Origin: Adiantum capillus-veneris
Lineage: Eukaryota; Streptophyta; Polypodiopsida; Polypodiales; Pteridaceae
Length of the DNA: 64,000 nt
Assembly (NCBI GenBank): GCA_014529385.2
Contig: CM043946.1
Span: 16,635,077 to 16,699,076 of the forward strand
Direction of reading: 5' to 3'
Made by a program: the position numbers and the translations under genes. A model generated the notes under the pieces. It saw only the letters and a list, made by a program, of their open reading frames with translations, had not been told where the DNA came from and ran no database searches. How positions within the stretch are numbered: position 1 is the first letter of the stretch; the number at the start of each line of letters is the position of its first letter. Below, piece after piece: positions 23,375-33,653 of the stretch.

Positions 23375-23622
23375 TCCCGGGTTCCACCTTAAAATATGTA
23401 ACTATAGCATGTGAGTTCATCAAGAGGTTTTTTTAAGTTCAAGAAAGTTACAGGTTTACATTGATAGAAGGGGTTTTGAAAATCACTTTTGGAAAAAAAA
23501 AATCTACAAGTTTTAAAGGAAGAGGGGTCACTTAATTCATGAAAATATGTATGTGAAGGGGTTATTCAAATTTTGATTGAGTGCACATGATATAGAGGGT
23601 TTCCTAATAGTGGAGGCCCCCG
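23375..23622. mobile_element. 248-bp MITE-like element, diverged copy 3
   Basis: A perfect 8-bp duplication ATGTGTGG flanks it (23367-23374 and 23623-23630). Ends TCCCGGGTTCCAC and, as complement of the right end, CGGGGGCCTCCAC form imperfect inverted repeats. Phrases near both ends (GCATGTGAGTT; TGCACATGATATAG) match the 208-bp copies at 12289 and 25163, so it belongs to the same family but is older or a longer variant. Confidence 0.8.
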
Positions 23623-23926
23623 ATGTGTGGTTTATTTTAGTTTCTCATTGTTAGGGAGTAAAGTGATAATGAGATCAATGTCTCATTATTGTAGGTTATA
23701 TAAACGAACCTACTTGCCCGATAGCTCATGTACCTAATCATAAACACCCTCACCCTAAACCTTGAGCATACATGTCACCACCTTTTGGTGGGTGGGTTTG
23801 ATGCTCAATTAGCCTTAAATAGCTATTAGTGACTATTTAATAGCTATATGCATTTGCAACAAGAGAGTGATGTTGATTAGGAGTGTCATCAAAATTCACT
23901 ACAAGCACTCGTTCTCCGTTGTAGCC

Positions 23927-24092
23927 TATTGGGAGAAACCAAGTTATTATCCACCATCTATGAAGGCATCCATTAAAAAATGCAAAATAGGCACCATTAG
24001 TTAAATTTGGATTTTCTTTTGCATGAAGCTATTACCTTCTTCATACATGCAAGTTTGAAGAGATGATAAAATTTCTCTCTATTGTTTTGGCC

Positions 24093-24142
<50 letters not shown>

Positions 24143-24196
24143 TTTGCTCGTGCTCCTTCTCTCGTCTCTCAACATGAGGCCTTAAGGGCCACAACA
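23927..24196 (+). repeat. 5' LTR of the gag-only element
   Basis: 270 bp, starting TATTGGGAGAAACC (TG mutated to TA) and ending ACAACA. It is longer than its partner because of a (TC)n microsatellite at 24095-24139. Confidence 0.8.
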
Positions 24197-24229
24197 ATTG
24201 ATATCAAAGTAAACATGTTTGTTCTTCTC

Positions 24230-24711
24230 TATTGGGAATGGGCTTTGGCCTATGATCCCGGCCTTCTTTGTGAACCTTTCCTTGGAAGTATGAAGAGTTG
24301 TATCCATGAGAATTCCCTCTAGTCTACTGGGCATCCTAGGTGGCCTAAGGCATGTGTAGCATGGCCACAAGTAGCACAAGTCATAGTATACCCCCATGAG
24401 GTGTCTTCCTAGACATAGCGCTTTGGAAGAGTTATGAGCCTAGAAAATCCCCCTAAAAGTGAGGATACAAGTTTGCAAGTGGTCTTGATTGATTTGGAAG
24501 CTTTGTATGAGGTCACAGATGATGTCAAATGAGATGATATGCCTAGCTCTATATAAAGAGCCTTATTGTAGTCATTTTCAAGCAATAAACTAAGCATTTT
24601 TGTGTCTACACTCTATCCCAATTCTATTGTGTAACTCTTGTGTGATTAAGTGTTAATTAGCATGCTATTACCATGAATGGTTCTCTCTCTCATCATCCCT
24701 AATCCCACCTA
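24230..24711 (+). repeat. 5' LTR of the short-internal element
   Basis: 482 bp, nearly colinear with 33167-33653. It contains a TATA-like CTATATAAAGAGCC (about 24547-24560) in the promoter position. Confidence 0.85.
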
Positions 24712-24712
24712 G

Positions 24713-24725
24713 TGGTATCAAAGCC
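24713..24725 (+). promoter_or_regulatory. Primer-binding site (initiator tRNA-Met type)
   Basis: TGGTATCAAAGCC lies one base after the 5' LTR, one change from the usual TGGTATCAGAGC start. Confidence 0.75.
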
Positions 24726-25162
24726 AACGGTTCTAACCCTAGGCCTACTAATCTCCCTACAACATTAGCATTCTTATTAAGCCCACTCCCTAATCACCAC
24801 TTGGGCACGGGCATGCTCCACTACCCTTTGGTTATTAGAGGAGGAGGATATAGCACTTAAAATTTTTGGTTTTTTGCATAATCTTCATCATCAATTAGCC
24901 TTGCATTTAGTGTGTTTCTAAATAATCATCTTCAATTAATTTTTTCATAAGCGTGTTCTCATTGCATTAACCTCGTGCGTGGATAGTGCTATCTGAGATC
25001 TATTCGAGGATCTCTCAGCCTCTGAAATCCGCACCCGGCATCCCCTCATCTCTACTCCCCATTTTTGTTAAAAAAGGGTGCATACGGAGTTTTTTGTGTG
25101 AGTTTTTGCTAGGATTAGCTCTCATTGTCTATACTTGGGGCCTTCAACAAGCAAGCCCATAA

Positions 25163-25370
25163 CCCAGGGCGGTCACTTTTTAGAATGTGTATGCTATCAC
25201 GTGAGTTAACCGGAGAGGATTATTAAAAGATCAAAATGTATACATACAGAGGGGGATGGGGTTTTTTTAAATAGGCACGTAGTGTAAATATAGTATGTAT
25301 ATTGAGGTATTATTAATAACCTCTTGTACGCACGCGATATAGGAAGCTTTTGATAAGTGATCGCCTCGGG
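25163..25370. mobile_element. 208-bp MITE-like element, copy 2
   Basis: Same length and closely similar sequence to 12289-12496. Inverted ends are CCCAGGGCGGTCACTT and, complemented, CCCGAGGCGATCACTT. A perfect GCCCATAA duplication flanks it (25155-25162 and 25371-25378). It lies in the internal region of the short-internal LTR element, upstream of the copia insertion. Confidence 0.9.
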
Positions 25371-25560
25371 GCCCATAAACATTGTTCGCCGCTAGCCTAA
25401 ATTGGGTAAGCTATTGTTGGTCTTGATGGTGTAAGGTCGATCCCATTTTTTGGAGGGTGCCCATTGGGTGGACATGAGCTCGCAGTCAACTGCAATAAAC
25501 TGCACAGTCCGGGGCCACTGACTACAGTTCACACATCAGGATTTGATTCCCCTTTGGCAT

Positions 25561-25787
25561 TGTTACCATATACATGTGGTAGTGAGGTGTGTGAACACAC
25601 TAGGACCGCTGGGGCATTTTTTCCCTCTTTAGGAGGTTTTTTCCCCTGTGCATTGTATATATGCCCATCACTCTAGGGCTATCTATCTTTCCATTGCACA
25701 CTAAGTAACACTCTCACTATTGTGTGCCTTGAGCTTCCTTCGTCTTCTCCAAGCTGTGTGTGTTTCGCTGTAACCCTAATTCCAACA
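25561..25787 (+). repeat. Copia B LTR 1 (5')
   Basis: 227 bp, TGTTACC...TTCCAACA, followed by the primer site TTGGTATCAGAG. Confidence 0.95.
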
Positions 25788-25788
25788 A

Positions 25789-25801
25789 TTGGTATCAGAG
25801 C
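25789..25801 (+). promoter_or_regulatory. Copia B primer-binding site
   Basis: TTGGTATCAGAGC, one base after LTR 1, complementary to the 3' end of initiator tRNA-Met. The standard priming site of plant copia elements. Confidence 0.9.
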
Positions 25802-26039
25802 AGGTCACGTCCTCCCGGGCTTAGTCGCCAGCTGCTCCAGCACACGCCTGCTCACTTTCTCCGATTTCAGTGAGCTTTGGCAAGTGTTCGCAGGTCAGAA
25901 TTTCGATTTGGGCTCATTTCGGCCTCCGTTTCCACTACAGGCAGTACTGCACAGGCTATTTCGTCATTTTGTGCAGAATTTCTAACAGTGCCATTTTCTG
26001 CATAACAGGTAACTTATGCAGACTGTTCTTGATGCCTTA

Positions 26040-26912
26040 CCAGATTCTTACCAGACCTTTGCTAATACTTGGAGACTTATGACCCAAGGATATCCAAAAG
26101 TTGTCAAGTTTGATGCATTATGCACATTGCTGTTGCAAGAGTCACTTTCCAGAAAAAACAGGACTAGATAGCATGCAGTTGAACAGGCTTTTATTGCTTC
26201 TCAAAGAAAGGGTGGTAACAGCAATGCAGCCACTTCTTATGGTTCTGCTGCGAGTGGCAAAAATTCTGTTCCTAATGCTTCTGCTGGCAGCAATTCGTAT
26301 GGAAATTCTGGTGATAAGGGCAAAAAGAAGATGCATTGCCATTATTGTAAAGCCAATGATCACTTGATCAAGTCGTGTCCTAAGTTGAAGGCCAAAGATG
26401 CTAAGAAGAAAGTGGGTGGTTCCACTGCAAATGCTGGTTCGACTACAAATGCAGCCATTGTTGAGTCTTCTATGAAAGGAGATTGTGTTGCTGATGTTGA
26501 TGCAGAATGGGCTTTTAGCGCAGAGTGCACTTACAATCCCGTTTTCCATGATGCATGCTTGTCAGTTGCTGCAGATTCACATGTGTGGTATTTCGACAAT
26601 GGTGCTACAAAGCACATTACCTCACATCGTGAACTGTTTACCTCTCTCGAGTTTGTCCCTCATGGGAATTCAGTCACTTGTGCCAACAACGCCTCTTATC
26701 TAGTTCAGGGAGTTGGAAAGATTGTGCTCACTGCTGCTAATGGCAGTTGCTTCACACTTGTTGATGCACTTTATGTACCTGGGATCAAGAAGAATCTCTT
26801 GTATGTATCTGGACTTGCTAGACTTGGACTTGTAGTCAAATTTGTGGATGACAGATGTACAGTTCATGATCTCAGTTTTGGTGATGAAATTGTTACATCT
26901 GGGCTTTTGTGA
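26040..26912 (+). pseudogene. Copia B residual gag, zinc knuckle and protease
   Basis: Compared with copia A, the gag N-terminal and central parts are absent: leader sequence ending GCATAACAG (about 26009) joins sequence equivalent to the gag C-terminal end. Frame 26331-26912 holds the zinc knuckle C-H-Y-C-K-A-N-D-H-L-I-K-S-C (residues 2-15) and the protease active site WYFDNGATKHIT (D-N-G-A). It ends at a TGA (26910-26912), with another stop at about 26951, so reading into integrase is blocked. Confidence 0.85.
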
Positions 26913-26999
26913 CGTGGGCTGTATAAGCTCACTTTGTATGACAAGTGTGGATAAAATTTTGCAAATGCTATTGCAGATTCAAGGGCTATTTTAGATGCA

Positions 27000-27521
27000 A
27001 AACTTTGGCATGCACGTTTTGGTCATCTGAATTTTGCCAGTTTGTTGCGTTTGCAGAAATCTGATATGGTTGCTTCTTTGCCGCCTCTTGAAGTACCTGT
27101 CAAACATGTTTGTGAAGGCTGTATTTTGGGTAAGATGCAGCGTTCTAAATTTCCAAAGGATGGTTCAATTCGGGCCACATGCAGGTTGCAGCTTGTGCAT
27201 AGTGATGTTTGTGGGCCCATGCAAACTCCGTCCTTGGGCAATTACCTGTACTTCGTGACTTTTATTGATGATTACTCCAGGCATGCATGGGTATTTCCGC
27301 TTAAAGCGAAGTCCGAAGTTTTTATGTGCTTCAAACAATTTTTGGCTATGGCTGAAAATGTCTCAAAATGTACTATGGGCACCCTCCGTTCCGATCGAGG
27401 GGGGGAGTATATGTCTCATGAATTTAATGCATTTCTGGCTAGTCGTGGGATAAAACACCAATGTACAGTGCCTTATAACCTCAGCAAAATGGTGTTGCTG
27501 AGAGGAAAAAAAGGTCACTAA
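27000..27521 (+). pseudogene. Copia B integrase, N-terminal and core
   Basis: The pre-integrase block (about 27005-27060) is followed by a 160-residue frame with H-V-C-E-G-C-I-L-G-K (zinc-binding Cys pair), LQLVHSDVCGPMQTPSLG (first catalytic Asp) and LRSDRGGEYMSHEFNAFL (second Asp). The frame breaks at 27480-27521 in the V-P-Y-N-L-S...V-A-E-R-K region, where the catalytic Glu block should be, by a small insertion/deletion. This is the segment deleted in the two minus-strand copies. Confidence 0.9.
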
Positions 27522-27526
27522 CGGAA

Positions 27527-29773
27527 ATGGCACGATGTATGGTCAAAAGTCAAGCTTTTCCGCATGCTTTTTGGCTTGAGGCCATCATGTGTGCCACTTA
27601 TGTACTTAACAGGTGTCCTACGAAAGCTTTGCAGTCTATTACTCCATATGAAGCATGGCATGATAGAAAACCTTCTATTGAGCACATGCATGTTTTTGGC
27701 TGTTTGGCATATGCTTTGGTGCCACAAGTGCAGCGCAGAAAATTGGATGATAAGGCTGTCAAATGTATTTTTGTTGGTTATAGTGCTGAAAGCAAAGGTT
27801 ACATGTTGTATCATCCGCAAACAAAACGTATTATGGTTTCACGGGATGTAGTGTTTGCGGAAGATTCTGTTCAGCCCTTGCTATCATGTACTAGAGACAG
27901 TAATGTAAGCTCACAGGACATTTATGACACTTTGTTGCCTCTTTTCAGTGGTGGAAATACGAATGTAAGTTCCAATGAGGCAAATGTACAGCCTATGGGG
28001 GTTTCTGAAAATGTTTTAGAACAGCCTATTACTGATGCAGATGTACATGATGTACTTGATGAGGAAAGGGCTGAAAATGAGCAGGCTAGAGGTATGCCAA
28101 AATGGCTGGTGCACACTTTGCGTGACAGTAAATTGGATGCACCTTTATCTAGTCGTACTCGTTCAGGCTCTCGCCATGCATCTTATGCATCAGATTGTTA
28201 TGCTTTGGCTGTGTCTAGTTTACATGATGTTGAGGAGCCTCTGTCTTTTGATGAAGCACAGAATTCAGAAAATTGGATTGCTGCCATGAAATCAGAATAT
28301 GATGCACTTATAGAAAATGACACATGGACTTTATGTGATTTGCCTCATGGCAAAAAGGCCATTGGTACGAAGTGGGTTTACAAGTTGAAACGCAAGCCGG
28401 ATGGTGAGATCGATCGCCATAAGGCTCGAGTTGTTGCAAGGGGTTATGCACAACAAAAAGGCATTGATTATGAAGAGACTTTTGCTCCCACTTGTCGTAT
28501 GACTACTGTGCGTTTTCTATGTGCATTGGCAGCTCATTTTGGTTGGGATGTACATCAATCAGACATTGTTACTGCTTTCTTGAATGGTGACATATTTGAG
28601 GAAGTTTATGTAACGCAGCCTCGCGGTTTTGTCATAAAAGGACAAGAGGACAAAGTGTGCAAATGTAAGAAGGCTTTGTATGGGTTGAAGCAATCTCCTC
28701 GTGCTTGGTATGAGAAAGCTGACACTCATTTGGTTAAACGAGGCTTTCGTAACAGTCCAACAGAAAGCACATTGTATGTAAAGCGTGAGGATGATGTATT
28801 TCTCATTGTGGTTCTTTATGTTGATGATTTGCTGATCACTGGACCAAATGAGAGACATATTGCTGAATTTAAGGCTGATTTGAATGCTACTTTCAAGATG
28901 AAAGATTTGGGGCTGTTGCATCATTACTTGGGTATACAGTTTAAGCAGTGTGATGGTGGTATTGCCTTGTGTCAGAAAAGTTACATAGAGACATTGCTAT
29001 GTAAGTTTGGACTTGAGGATTGCAAACCTATTGCCACTCCCATGGAAACAGGTTTGAAGTTGAGTCTACATGATGCTGGCGATCCTGCTGATGTCACTCT
29101 TTACCAAACTGCTGTTGGCTGCCTCATTTATGTATGCAACACGAGGCTAGATATTCAGTTTGTAGTCTCGCAAGTCAGCAGATTTATGCATAGCCCAGGG
29201 TCTAAGCATTGGCAGGCTGTCAAGAGGATTTTCCGCTACCTTAGTGGCACTTTACATCTTGGCTTGTTTTATCCCAAGGGGGGATCATTGCCGCCAGACT
29301 TACATGCTTTTTCGGACTCAGATTGGGCTGGTTGTTTTGACACGCGAGTGTCCACAAGTGGTTTTTGTTTCATGCTTGGCAGTTCATGTATATCATGGTT
29401 GAGCAAGAAGCAACCTACTGTGGCCACTTCGAGTTGTGAGGCTGAGTACAGAGCAGTCTTCACAGCTACGGTTGAGTGTGTATGGCTCAGACGCCTTATG
29501 GCTGACTTGGGTGTTGGACAGGACACTGCCAACACTATCTACACTGACAGTCAGAGCGCATTGGCAGTTGCGAGGAACCCAGTTTTTCATGCTCGCACAA
29601 AGCACATTGAGGTGCATTACCACTATGTCAGGGAGAGGCTCTCAGCAGGAGAGATCAGCTTGGCTTATGTGCCAACACAGGACAACCTTGCAGATCTTTT
29701 CACAAAGGCATTGTCTCGTGAGAAGCTTGAAGCTTTCCGCAAAGCTTTGGGCTTACTCCCCTTTGTGGACTGA
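27527..29773 (+). CDS. Copia B integrase C-terminus, reverse transcriptase and RNase H (open 748-residue frame)
   Basis: The longest copia frame here. Residues 1-110 are the integrase C-terminal part (MVKSQAFPHAFWLEAIMCAT; ITPYEAWHDRKPS). Residues about 230-500 are RT: the IGTKWVYKLKRKPDGEIDRH block, DIVTAFLNGD, ALYGLKQSPRAWYEKAD, and the catalytic VVLYVDDLLITG with both Asp present. Residues about 600-735 are RNase H: SDSDWAGCFD, SSCEAEYRAVF, IYTDSQSALAVARNPVFHAR, and the NLADLFTKALS end. The stop at 29771-29773 lies about 75 bp before the purine tract. The first Met is only the first after the integrase break; in an intact element this is part of one polyprotein. Confidence 0.9.
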   Translation: MARCMVKSQAFPHAFWLEAIMCATYVLNRCPTKALQSITPYEAWHDRKPSIEHMHVFGCLAYALVPQVQRRKLDDKAVKCIFVGYSAESKGYMLYHPQTKRIMVSRDVVFAEDSVQPLLSCTRDSNVSSQDIYDTLLPLFSGGNTNVSSNEANVQPMGVSENVLEQPITDADVHDVLDEERAENEQARGMPKWLVHTLRDSKLDAPLSSRTRSGSRHASYASDCYALAVSSLHDVEEPLSFDEAQNSENWIAAMKSEYDALIENDTWTLCDLPHGKKAIGTKWVYKLKRKPDGEIDRHKARVVARGYAQQKGIDYEETFAPTCRMTTVRFLCALAAHFGWDVHQSDIVTAFLNGDIFEEVYVTQPRGFVIKGQEDKVCKCKKALYGLKQSPRAWYEKADTHLVKRGFRNSPTESTLYVKREDDVFLIVVLYVDDLLITGPNERHIAEFKADLNATFKMKDLGLLHHYLGIQFKQCDGGIALCQKSYIETLLCKFGLEDCKPIATPMETGLKLSLHDAGDPADVTLYQTAVGCLIYVCNTRLDIQFVVSQVSRFMHSPGSKHWQAVKRIFRYLSGTLHLGLFYPKGGSLPPDLHAFSDSDWAGCFDTRVSTSGFCFMLGSSCISWLSKKQPTVATSSCEAEYRAVFTATVECVWLRRLMADLGVGQDTANTIYTDSQSALAVARNPVFHARTKHIEVHYHYVRERLSAGEISLAYVPTQDNLADLFTKALSREKLEAFRKALGLLPFVD

Positions 29774-29848
29774 TCCTGTCCTCAGGGCATGGCACTTCCC
29801 TTTACTCATGTGCCAGCTCTCGTTCACCGCATCACTCCAGAGGGGATT

Positions 29849-30075
29849 TGTTACCATATACATGTGGTAGTGATGTGTGTGAACACACTAGGACCGCCGG
29901 GGCATTTTTTCCCTCTTTAGGAGGTTTTTTCCCCCGTGCATTGTATATACGCCCATCACTCTAGGGCTACCTATCTTTCCATTGCACACTAAGTAACATA
30001 CTCTCTATTGTGTGCCTTGAGCTTCCTTCGTCTTCTCCAAGCTGTGTGTGTTTCTCTGCAACCCTAATTCCAACA
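29849..30075 (+). repeat. Copia B LTR 2 (middle)
   Basis: 227 bp. The purine tract CCAGAGGGGATT (29837-29848) precedes it. It is followed not by host DNA but by GGCTATAGTG, the internal pol sequence matching 27775, with no primer site. Confidence 0.95.
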
Positions 30076-32127
30076 GGCTATAGTGCTGAAAGCAAAGGTT
30101 ATAGGTTGTATCATCCGCACGTATTCTGGTTTCTCGGGATGTAGTGTTTGTGGAAGATTCTGTTTAGCCCTTGCTGTCATGTACTAGAGACAGTAGTGTA
30201 AGCTCACAAAACATTTATGACACTTTGTTGCCTCTTTTCAATGGTGGAAATACGAATGTAAGTTCCAATGAGGCAAATGTACATCCTATGGGGGTTTTTG
30301 AAAATGTTTTAGATCAGCCTATTACTGATGCAGATGTACATGATGTACTTGATGAGGAAAGGGTTGAAAATGAGCAGACTAGAGGTATGCCAAAATGGCT
30401 AGTGCACACTTTACGTGACAGTAAATTGGATGCACCTTTGTCTACCCATACTCGTTCAGGCTCTCACCATGCATCTTATGCATCAGATTGTTATGCTTTG
30501 GCTGTGTCTAGTTTACATGATGTTGAGGAGCCTCTGTCTTTTGATGAAGCACAAAATTCAGAAAATTGGATGGCTGCCATGCAATGAGAATATGATGCAC
30601 TTATAGAAAATGACACATGGACTTTATGTGATTTTCCTCCTAGCAAAAAGGCCATTAGTACAAAGTGGGTTTACAAGTTGAAACGCAAGCCGGATGGTGA
30701 GATCGATCGCCATAAGGCTCGACTTGTTGCAAAGGGTTATGAACAGCAAAAAGGCATTGATTATGAAGAGACTTTTGCTTCCACTTGTCGTATAACTACT
30801 GTGAGTTTTCTATGTGCATTGGCAGCTCATTTTGGTTGGGATGTATATCAATCAGACATTGTTACTGCTTTCTTGAATGGTGACATATTTGAGGAAGTTT
30901 ATGTAACGCAGCCTCGCGGTTTTGTCATAAAAGGACAAGAGGACAAAGTGTGTAGATGTAAGAAGGCTTTGTATGGGTTGAAGCAATCTCCTCGTGCTTG
31001 GTATGAGAAAGCTGACACTCATTTGGTTAAACGAGGCTTTCGTAACAGTCCAACAGAAAGCACATTGTATGTAAAGCGTGAGGGTGATGTATTTCTCATT
31101 GTGGTTCTTTATGTTGATGATTTGCTGATCACTGGACCAAATGAGAGACATATTGCTGAATTTAAGGCTGATTTGAATGCTACTTTCAAGATGAAAGATT
31201 TGGGGCTGTTGCATCATTACTTGGGTATACAGTTTAAGCAGTGTGATGGTGGTATTGCCTTGTGTCGGAAAAGTTACATAGAGACATTGCTATGTAAGTT
31301 TGGACTTGAGGATTGCAAACCTATTGCCACTCCCATGGAAACACGTTTGAAGTTGAGTCTACATGATGTTGGCGATCCTGCTGATGTCACTCTTTACCAA
31401 ACTACTGTTGGCTGCCTCATTTATGTATGCAACATGAGGCCGGATATTCAGTTTGCAGTCTCATAGTTCATCAGATTTATGCATAGCCCAAGGTCTAAGC
31501 ATTGGTAGGCTGTCAAGAGAATTTTCCGCTACCTTAGTGGCACTTTACATCTTGGCTTGTTTTATCCCAAGGGGGGATCATTGCCGCCAGACTTACATGC
31601 TTTTTCGGACTCAGATTGGGCTGGTTGTTTTGACACGCGAGTGTCCACAAGTGGTTTTTGTTTCATGCATATCATGGTTGAGCAAGAAGCAACCTACTAT
31701 GGCCACTTCGAGTTGTGAGGCTGAGTAAAGGGCAGTCTTCACAGCTACAGTTGAGTGTGTATGGCTCAGACGCCTTATGGCTGATTTGGGTGTTGGAAAG
31801 GACACTGCCAACACTATCTACACTGACAGTCAGAGCGCATTGGCAGTTGCGAGGAACCCGGTTTGTCATGCTCGCACAAAGCACATAGAGGTGCATTACC
31901 ACTATGTCAGGGAGAGGCTCTCAGCAGGAGAGATCAGCTTGGCTTATGTGCCAACACAGGACAACCTTGCAGATCTTTTCACAAAGGCATTGTCTCCTGA
32001 GAAGCTTGAAGCTTTCCGCAAAGCTTTGGGCTTACTCCCCTTTGTGGACTGATCCTGTCCTCAGGGCATGGCACTTCCCTTTACTCATGTGCCAGCTCTC
32101 GTTCACCGCATCACTCCAGGGGGGATT
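30076..32127 (+). pseudogene. Copia B duplicated 3' pol (integrase tail, RT, RNase H)
   Basis: Colinear with 27775-29848 at high identity but broken. Frames are 30171-30587, 30678-31466 and 31777-32052. A TGA ends the first at 30585-30587 (in the Q-x-E-Y-D-A-L-I-E-N-D block), the RT frame keeps VVLYVDDLLITG, stops occur near 31464 and 31508, and a 12-bp loss removes part of L-G-S-S before C-I-S-W-L-S-K-K-Q-P near 31668. Decay beyond that of the first copy shows the duplicate is free of constraint or old. Confidence 0.9.
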
Positions 32128-32354
32128 TGTTACCATATACATGTGGTAGTGATGTGTGTGAACACACTAGGACCGTCGTGGCATTTTTTCCCTCTTTAGG
32201 AGGTTTTTTCCCCCGTGCATTGTATATACGCCCATCACTCTAGGGCTATCTATCTTTCCATTGCACACTAAGTAACACTCTCACTATTGTGTGCCTTGAG
32301 CTTCCTTCGTCTTCTCCAAGCTGTGTGTGTTTCTCTGCAACCCTAATTCCAACA
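32128..32354 (+). repeat. Copia B LTR 3 (3')
   Basis: 227 bp, preceded by the purine tract CCAGGGGGGATT and followed by GGCAT, the right member of the target duplication. Confidence 0.95.
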
Positions 32355-32370
32355 GGCATAGTAGTCGGAT

Positions 32371-33166
32371 GTGATGAGCAATTCCAATCCCACCTCTTGC
32401 ACCTTTCATGTCCTCCATAGCCAGAAGCTATTTCCCACACATCATAAGTCTCCCACCACCCATTACAAGGGGCACTATCTTGTGGCCTTGAAGCTCTTTA
32501 ACACCCAAGACAAGGGGGCAGTCCCACATGCCGGCTCCAAGCTCCAAAGGGAGCAGTTCCTACAGGCAGAGAAGCAACAATTTTTCAAGGCAACTTCAAC
32601 TAGGAGCTTCAAGTGTTCAAGAGCTTCACAAAGTTCAAGAATACTCTCGAGCTTGCAAAAGGGTTTTAAGGCTTCAAAAATTACCAAAGAATTCAAGAAA
32701 TTTTCGCTTTGAGCATACATGAAGATGATAGAGACCAAGCACTACGAGATGAAGAGGCATAAGAAAGTTGACGATGATCAAGACCATGAAGACCAAGAGA
32801 AAGAAGACATCAACAACTGTGGATATGACATGATGAAGTTCAGCCACGACAATGATAATGAAGATGATGATAAAGGCACTTGCTCAAGGGGAGGACATGA
32901 AAATGAAGACAAAGTATCAGAGGAAGAAGAATTAGCCGAAGATGAAGGAGCTGAAAAGACACAACTATGATGAATGATTTCCCATTTAAGGGGAGGTTTC
33001 TTAGAGGCTTTGTGGCACATGAATGAATGAATGATTAATGAGCCTCTATGCATACGAGCCTTTAGCCTACGTGGCATATGAACGAATAGAGCGTGAGTGG
33101 CATAGAGCATGTGTGGCATATGAATAAATGAGTGTGTCTGTCATAGCCCTAAGCCTAAGGGAGGGT
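32371..33166 (+). other. Right internal part of the short-internal LTR element
   Basis: Two frames exist (32371-32712 and 32719-32970). The second encodes 83 residues very rich in Asp, Glu, Lys and His, from a GAAGATGAT-type low-complexity DNA stretch. No gag or pol motif. 33010-33130 repeats phrases such as GTGGCATATGAA and AATGAATGA. The region ends in the purine tract AAGGGAGGG at 33157-33165. I regard both frames as non-coding. Confidence 0.5.
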
Positions 33167-33653
33167 TGTTGGGAATGGGCTTTGGCCTATGATCCCGGCC
33201 TTCTTTGTGAACCTTTCCTTGGAAGTATGGATATTTGTATCCATGAGAATTTCCTCTACTCTACTAGGCATCCTAGGTGGCCTAAGGCATGTGTAGCATG
33301 GCCAAAAGTAGCCCAAGTCATAGTATACCCCATGAGGTGTCTTCCTAGACATAGTCAAAGCATTTTGGAAGAGTTATGAGCCTAGAAAACCCCCCTAAAA
33401 CTAAGGATACGAGTTTGCAAGTGGTCTTGGTTGATTTGGAAGCTTTGTATGAGGGTAAAAAATGATGTTAGATGAGATTCTATGCCTAGCTCTATATAAA
33501 GAGCCTTATTGTAGTCATTTTCAAGCAAGAAACTAAGCATTTTTGTGTCTACACTCCATCTCAATTCTATTGTGTAACTCTTGTGTCATTAGGTTTTTAT
33601 TAGCATTCTATTACCATGAATGGTTCTCTCTCTCATCCTCCCTAATCCAATCA
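33167..33653 (+). repeat. 3' LTR of the short-internal element
   Basis: 487 bp, TG...CA, pair of 24230-24711. TATA-like CTATATAAAGAGCC at about 33492-33505. Confidence 0.85.

Larger units (their letters stand above)
25561..32354 (+). mobile_element. Copia composite 'B' with three LTRs and duplicated 3' pol
   Basis: Three 227-bp LTRs (25561-25787, 29849-30075, 32128-32354) are present, with GGCAT flanking only the outermost ends (25556-25560 and 32355-32359). The first internal region runs from the primer site to RNase H. The second (30076-32127) begins inside integrase/pol at the point matching 27775 and ends with RNase H and purine tract. The segment 27775-30075 is therefore present twice in tandem. 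The LTR family is shared with copia A. Gag is largely missing in the first internal region. Confidence 0.9.
24230..33653 (+). mobile_element. Non-autonomous LTR element with short non-coding internal region
   Basis: LTRs 24230-24711 and 33167-33653 are closely similar and flanked by a perfect TTCTC duplication (24225-24229 and 33654-33658). The primer site TGGTATCAAAGCC (24713-24725) and a purine tract AAGGGAGGG (33157-33165) are in place. After subtracting the nested copia composite (25556-32354) the internal region is about 1.66 kb and lacks gag and pol motifs. It also contains a 208-bp MITE-like element at 25163. This matches the definition of a LARD/TRIM-like non-autonomous retrotransposon. 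Confidence 0.85.

Noticed and set aside
28559-28924. Minus-strand 121-residue frame, repeated at 30852-31217
   Set aside because: Antisense shadow of copia RT. It is duplicated only because RT is duplicated.
32719-32970. Acidic 83-residue protein
   Set aside because: Low-complexity GAA/GAT-rich DNA inside a non-autonomous LTR element, with no homologue recognised.
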